This document shows, one piece after another, positions 6,578 to 9,224 of a DNA stretch of 9,224 nucleotides. The stretch lies in contig CAMBQD010000027.1 of NCBI GenBank assembly GCA_945869905.1, positions 1-9,224 of the forward strand, read 5' to 3'. The notes beneath the pieces are model-generated. The model searched no databases. It was not told the origin of the DNA and saw only the letters and a list, made by a program, of their open reading frames with translations. Made by a program: the position numbers and the translations under genes. Each line of letters starts with the position of its first letter. Within the stretch, counting starts at the first letter, position 1. The DNA is from an uncultured Clostridia bacterium. Its GTDB lineage: Bacteria; Bacillota; Clostridia; Oscillospirales; Acutalibacteraceae.

Positions 6578-7280
6578 GGGAATCGTAAGGGAGTCCAATC
6601 AGGACGCCTATGCTGTTGGTGAATTTTCCGACGAGGTGGTTTGGTCCGTTGTTTGCGACGGTATGGGCGGAGCCGCCGGCGGTAATATTGCCTCTGCTCT
6701 TGCGGTTAAAGTAATCAGCGATAAAATAAATGCCTCCTACAGAGATAAGATGCGTGATTCCTCTATTCACAATATGCTTGATTCAGCTTTGACAGCCGCC
6801 AATATTGAGGTTTTCGATTTTGCCGAGGCAAAGCCGGAGCTTCACGGTATGGGCACAACTGTTGTGTGCGCTATTGTCAGGGACAATCAGGCCTACATTG
6901 CCCACGCAGGTGACAGTAGGGCATATGTTATCAGTAACGGCGAAATCAGACAGGTAACCACCGATCACAGTATGGTACAGGACCTTTTGTCGCGCGGTAA
7001 AATCACCAGTGAAGAGGCTGAGCACCATCCAAATAAAAATATAATTACTCGCGCCGTAGGCGTTGATAAAAGCATTGATATTGAATTTGACCAGATTGAC
7101 CTTGATGACGAGGATGTTCTGTTGCTTTGCACTGACGGACTTTCAAATTATGTGTCAAATGATGAAATGCTGGAAATAATGAGCGACGGCAAGCATTATG
7201 CCTATGCCGACCGCCTTGTAACACAGGCAAATAAGAACGGCGGCGGAGATAATATCACCGTTGTCATTATATCAAAATAA
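6552..7280 (+). CDS. prpC: PP2C-family Ser/Thr protein phosphatase (PrpC/Stp)
   Basis: Metal-dependent (Mn/Mg) phosphatase that dephosphorylates proteins phosphorylated by the PASTA kinase encoded next. From ATG 6552 it has 242 residues, beginning MKIVAKTDKGIVRESNQDA, the usual start of the family. PP2C motifs in order: ESNQDA (14-19, Asp18), CDGMGG (35-40, metal ligand Asp36), GMGTT (99-103), AHAGDSRAY (118-126), TTDHS (136-140), CTDGLSNYV (193-201, metal ligand Asp194) and GGGDNITVV (230-238, metal ligand Asp233). All core aspartates are intact and there is no membrane segment, so it should be a soluble, active enzyme. It overlaps rlmN by 26 nt and precedes prkC by 18 nt; this phosphatase-kinase pairing is highly conserved in Firmicutes. 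Upstream alternative starts at 6543 or 6546 would add two or three residues. Confidence 0.96.
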   Translation: MKIVAKTDKGIVRESNQDAYAVGEFSDEVVWSVVCDGMGGAAGGNIASALAVKVISDKINASYRDKMRDSSIHNMLDSALTAANIEVFDFAEAKPELHGMGTTVVCAIVRDNQAYIAHAGDSRAYVISNGEIRQVTTDHSMVQDLLSRGKITSEEAEHHPNKNIITRAVGVDKSIDIEFDQIDLDDEDVLLLCTDGLSNYVSNDEMLEIMSDGKHYAYADRLVTQANKNGGGDNITVVIISK

Positions 7281-7282
7281 TC

Positions 7283-7288
7283 GGAGAG
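7283..7288 (+). promoter_or_regulatory. Ribosome binding site of prkC
   Basis: GGAGAG is 10 nt from ATG 7299 but only 1 nt from the in-frame ATG at 7290, so 7299 is the likely start (protein MDNYVGKRLDGRYEI). Confidence 0.7.
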
Positions 7289-7298
7289 AATGCTTTTT

Positions 7299-9224
7299 AT
7301 GGATAATTATGTGGGAAAACGCCTTGACGGCAGGTATGAAATTCAGGAGATTATCGGCGTTGGCGGTATGTCCGTGGTTTATAAGGCATATGACAATGTT
7401 GATGACAGAATAGTTGCAGTTAAAATTTTAAAGGACGAATTTTTAACTAATGACGAATTTGTAAGAAGATTTAAAAATGAAAGCAAGGCAATTGCACTGC
7501 TTTCACATCCGAATATCGTAAAGGTGTATGACGTCAGCTTTGGTGAAAAGCTCCAGTACATTGTTATGGAATACGTTGACGGTATCACCCTTAAGGAATA
7601 TATCCAAAAGCAGGGTGCTATCACCTGGAACGACGCGTTGTTCTTTATGACGCAAATTCTTAAAGCACTTCAGCATGCTCATGATAAGGGTCTTGTTCAC
7701 CGGGATATTAAGCCCCAGAATATCATTCTTCTTTCAAACGGTAATATAAAGGTTGCCGATTTCGGTATTGCCAGATTTTCAAGAAGTGAAACACGTACAC
7801 TTACCGATACTGCAATCGGCTCTGTTCATTATATCAGTCCCGAGCAGGCAAAGGGCGAGTTTACCGACGAACGAGCCGACATTTATTCCGTTGGCGTTGT
7901 TCTTTATGAAATGCTGGCAGGCAAGGTTCCCTTTGAGGCGGACAGTGCAGTATCCGTGGCACTGATGCAGCTTCAGGAGGAGGCAAAAAAGCTTACTGAA
8001 ATTAATCCCGATATTCCGTTGGGACTTGAGCAGATATGTATTCACGCAATGCAGAAAAACCCTGCTGACAGGTATCAGACTGCAACGGAAATGCTCCTTG
8101 ATGTTGAAGAGGTTATTAAAAATCCAAAGGCTGTTTTTGATTACTCTTATTTTGTAGATAAAGAGCCCACAAAATATGTTATCAATACAGAGGAAAAGCA
8201 GCCTGTCTCCGAGGATGAATACGAGTACGACGAATACGTTGACGAGTATTATGACAATCAGCATAAAAAGAAGGTTATAACCGCCGTAGTAATCGGCGTT
8301 GTGGTTTTGATTGCCGCCATAGTTTTGCTTGTAATCAGCATTACCGGTACTTCGTTTAAGAGTACGCATACCCTTGAAAGCTTTGTCGGTATGTCCTATG
8401 ATGAGCTTCAAAGCTCAAATCAGTATGATTATGAGTTTGTTATGGAGGAGGATAAGACCAGCGAGGAAAAGCCGGGTACTGTTGTATCTCAGTCACCTGA
8501 GGCCGGTTCAAAGGTTCTCGGCGGCAGTAAGGTAACGTTATTTGTAGCCGTTTCAGGTAATGACATTAAGGTTCCCAACGTATATAATCTTGATACCGAT
8601 AAGGCAAAAAAAGCCCTTGCCAATGAAGGACTGAACAATTATAAAATCACATCGGTTCCCAGTGATTCCGTCAGTGAAAATATGGTTGTTTATACAAATC
8701 CAAAGGCAGGCAGTGTGGTTTCCTCTGATACACAGATTGTTATTTATGTAAGCTCAGGTCCATCTACAGAAAAGGTTGAGCAAATTCAAATGCCCGATGT
8801 AGTGGGTCTCAGTCAGGAGGGTGCAAGGGCATTTTTGGAAAAGCTGGGTTTTACAAATATCAATTTTGTAACAAAGGACAGTGACAAGCCAAAGGGTATT
8901 GTTCTTGCTCAAAGTCCTGCCGCCTCATCTATGGCAACGGCGGACGCAACTATAAAAATAACTATCTCTTCAGGTGTAACAACAACTACAACAAAGAAAA
9001 CCTATAAGGTGGCATTGGCGGTTGCTTTGCCTGAGTGCGTTGATGAAAACGGTAATTATGTTGAGGATAAGCTGGTGGTTGAGCTTGACGGTGAGGTTTA
9101 TCTCAGCCAAAATGTTCAGCTTAAGGGCAACAAGGTTAATGTAAGCATTACCTCCGACGAGGATAAGGATGTGCAGGTAAGGGTATCCCTTGCAGATTCC
9201 GGTGCAGTTGAAACGAGACGAATT
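7299..9224 (+). CDS. prkC: PASTA-domain Ser/Thr protein kinase (PrkC/PknB/Stk1), 3'-truncated
   Basis: Transmembrane Hanks-type kinase that senses peptidoglycan fragments or lipid II through extracellular PASTA repeats and phosphorylates cytoplasmic proteins. 642 codons run to the window edge without a stop. Kinase domain (about 13-271): glycine loop GVGGMS (20-25), Lys42 in VAVKIL, Glu61, catalytic HRDIKPQN (134-141), DFG (154-156), an activation loop with Thr165, Thr167, Thr169 and Thr171 as candidate autophosphorylation sites, then GSVHYISPEQ. A juxtamembrane segment includes a strongly acidic, Tyr-rich run (304-320) and HKKK. A single membrane helix spans about 326-348. Three PASTA repeats lie at about 357-420, 423-488 and 496-559, then a Thr-rich linker (561-567) and a beta-rich segment resembling the extra C-terminal Ig-like domain of B. 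subtilis PrkC, cut by the window end. It pairs with prpC upstream. All catalytic residues are present. Confidence 0.96.
   Translation, partial: MDNYVGKRLDGRYEIQEIIGVGGMSVVYKAYDNVDDRIVAVKILKDEFLTNDEFVRRFKNESKAIALLSHPNIVKVYDVSFGEKLQYIVMEYVDGITLKEYIQKQGAITWNDALFFMTQILKALQHAHDKGLVHRDIKPQNIILLSNGNIKVADFGIARFSRSETRTLTDTAIGSVHYISPEQAKGEFTDERADIYSVGVVLYEMLAGKVPFEADSAVSVALMQLQEEAKKLTEINPDIPLGLEQICIHAMQKNPADRYQTATEMLLDVEEVIKNPKAVFDYSYFVDKEPTKYVINTEEKQPVSEDEYEYDEYVDEYYDNQHKKKVITAVVIGVVVLIAAIVLLVISITGTSFKSTHTLESFVGMSYDELQSSNQYDYEFVMEEDKTSEEKPGTVVSQSPEAGSKVLGGSKVTLFVAVSGNDIKVPNVYNLDTDKAKKALANEGLNNYKITSVPSDSVSENMVVYTNPKAGSVVSSDTQIVIYVSSGPSTEKVEQIQMPDVVGLSQEGARAFLEKLGFTNINFVTKDSDKPKGIVLAQSPAASSMATADATIKITISSGVTTTTTKKTYKVALAVALPECVDENGNYVEDKLVVELDGEVYLSQNVQLKGNKVNVSITSDEDKDVQVRVSLADSGAVETRRI
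8367..8975 (+). repeat. Three tandem PASTA repeats encoded in prkC
   Basis: Protein-level repeats at about 8367-8558, 8565-8762 and 8784-8975. Each has an opening motif (FVGMSYDEL, VPNVYNLDTDKA, MPDVVGLSQEGA), a central SP or NP turn after a V/I segment (VVSQSPEAGS, VVYTNPKAGS, VLAQSPAASS) and a closing strand ending near Ser-Gly. They diverge at DNA level, so they are old repeats and not a recent duplication. The first repeat is the least canonical, starting without the VP-D/N opening. PASTA repeats bind peptidoglycan-related ligands outside the cell. Confidence 0.9.

Noticed and set aside
7290..7292. ATG 7290 as the prkC start
   Set aside because: It is in frame but only 1 nt from the GGAGAG site; ATG 7299 has correct spacing and gives the usual family N-terminus.
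7779..8411. A 210-codon open frame on the minus strand inside prkC, with a hydrophobic stretch
   Set aside because: It lies fully opposite the kinase, juxtamembrane and membrane-helix codons of prkC; its hydrophobic part is the complement of the acidic/Tyr run. It has no recognisable motif and is best explained as a coding shadow.
1..9224. CRISPR array, tRNA/rRNA, insertion sequence, prophage or defence genes
   Set aside because: No spaced direct repeats, no tRNA-like cloverleaf, no transposase or integrase motifs, and nearly every base is accounted for by housekeeping genes.

Overview
The window is one stretch of a bacterial chromosome, tightly packed with eight genes all on the + strand. 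The gene order is priA (5' end missing), def, fmt, a membrane zinc metallopeptidase of the YugP family, rsmB, rlmN, prpC (PP2C phosphatase) and prkC/pknB (PASTA-domain Ser/Thr kinase, 3' end missing). This order is the well-known Firmicutes cluster. Extra traits fit Clostridia: moderately AT-rich composition, frequent AGA/AGG arginine codons, purine-rich Shine-Dalgarno sites, and a YugP-type peptidase between fmt and rsmB. A gut-type Ruminococcaceae/Oscillospirales member is my best guess from the protein style, but that is inference and not a taxonomic call.

Layout: 1-2130 PriA replication-restart helicase. 2153-2611 peptide deformylase and 2622-3551 Met-tRNA formyltransferase, the enzymes that remove and add the N-formyl group of initiator methionine. 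3552-3595 is the longest gap (44 nt) and holds a perfect 8-bp inverted repeat. 3596-4291 YugP. 4291-5526 RsmB (16S rRNA m5C methyltransferase, 1-nt overlap with yugP). 5516-6577 RlmN (23S rRNA/tRNA m2A methyltransferase, 11-nt overlap with rsmB). 6552-7280 PrpC (26-nt overlap with rlmN). 7299 to the end of the window PrkC: cytoplasmic kinase, acidic Tyr-rich juxtamembrane strip, one membrane helix, three PASTA repeats, and the start of a further C-terminal extracellular domain.

Overlaps, gaps of 10-44 nt and the absence of any intrinsic terminator suggest a single transcript that enters from upstream and leaves downstream. Functionally it combines replication restart, formyl-methionine start/processing, ribosomal RNA modification, and a cell-wall-sensing kinase/phosphatase pair. 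In related genomes the next genes are usually rsgA and rpe, but they lie outside this window.

I saw no mobile element, CRISPR array, tRNA, rRNA, riboswitch, phage gene or convincing new system. The points worth a second look are modest: the palindrome before yugP, an altered active-site motif in RsmB, the acidic tyrosine-rich strip in PrkC, the unexplained peptidase in a translation operon, and the translational-coupling overlaps.
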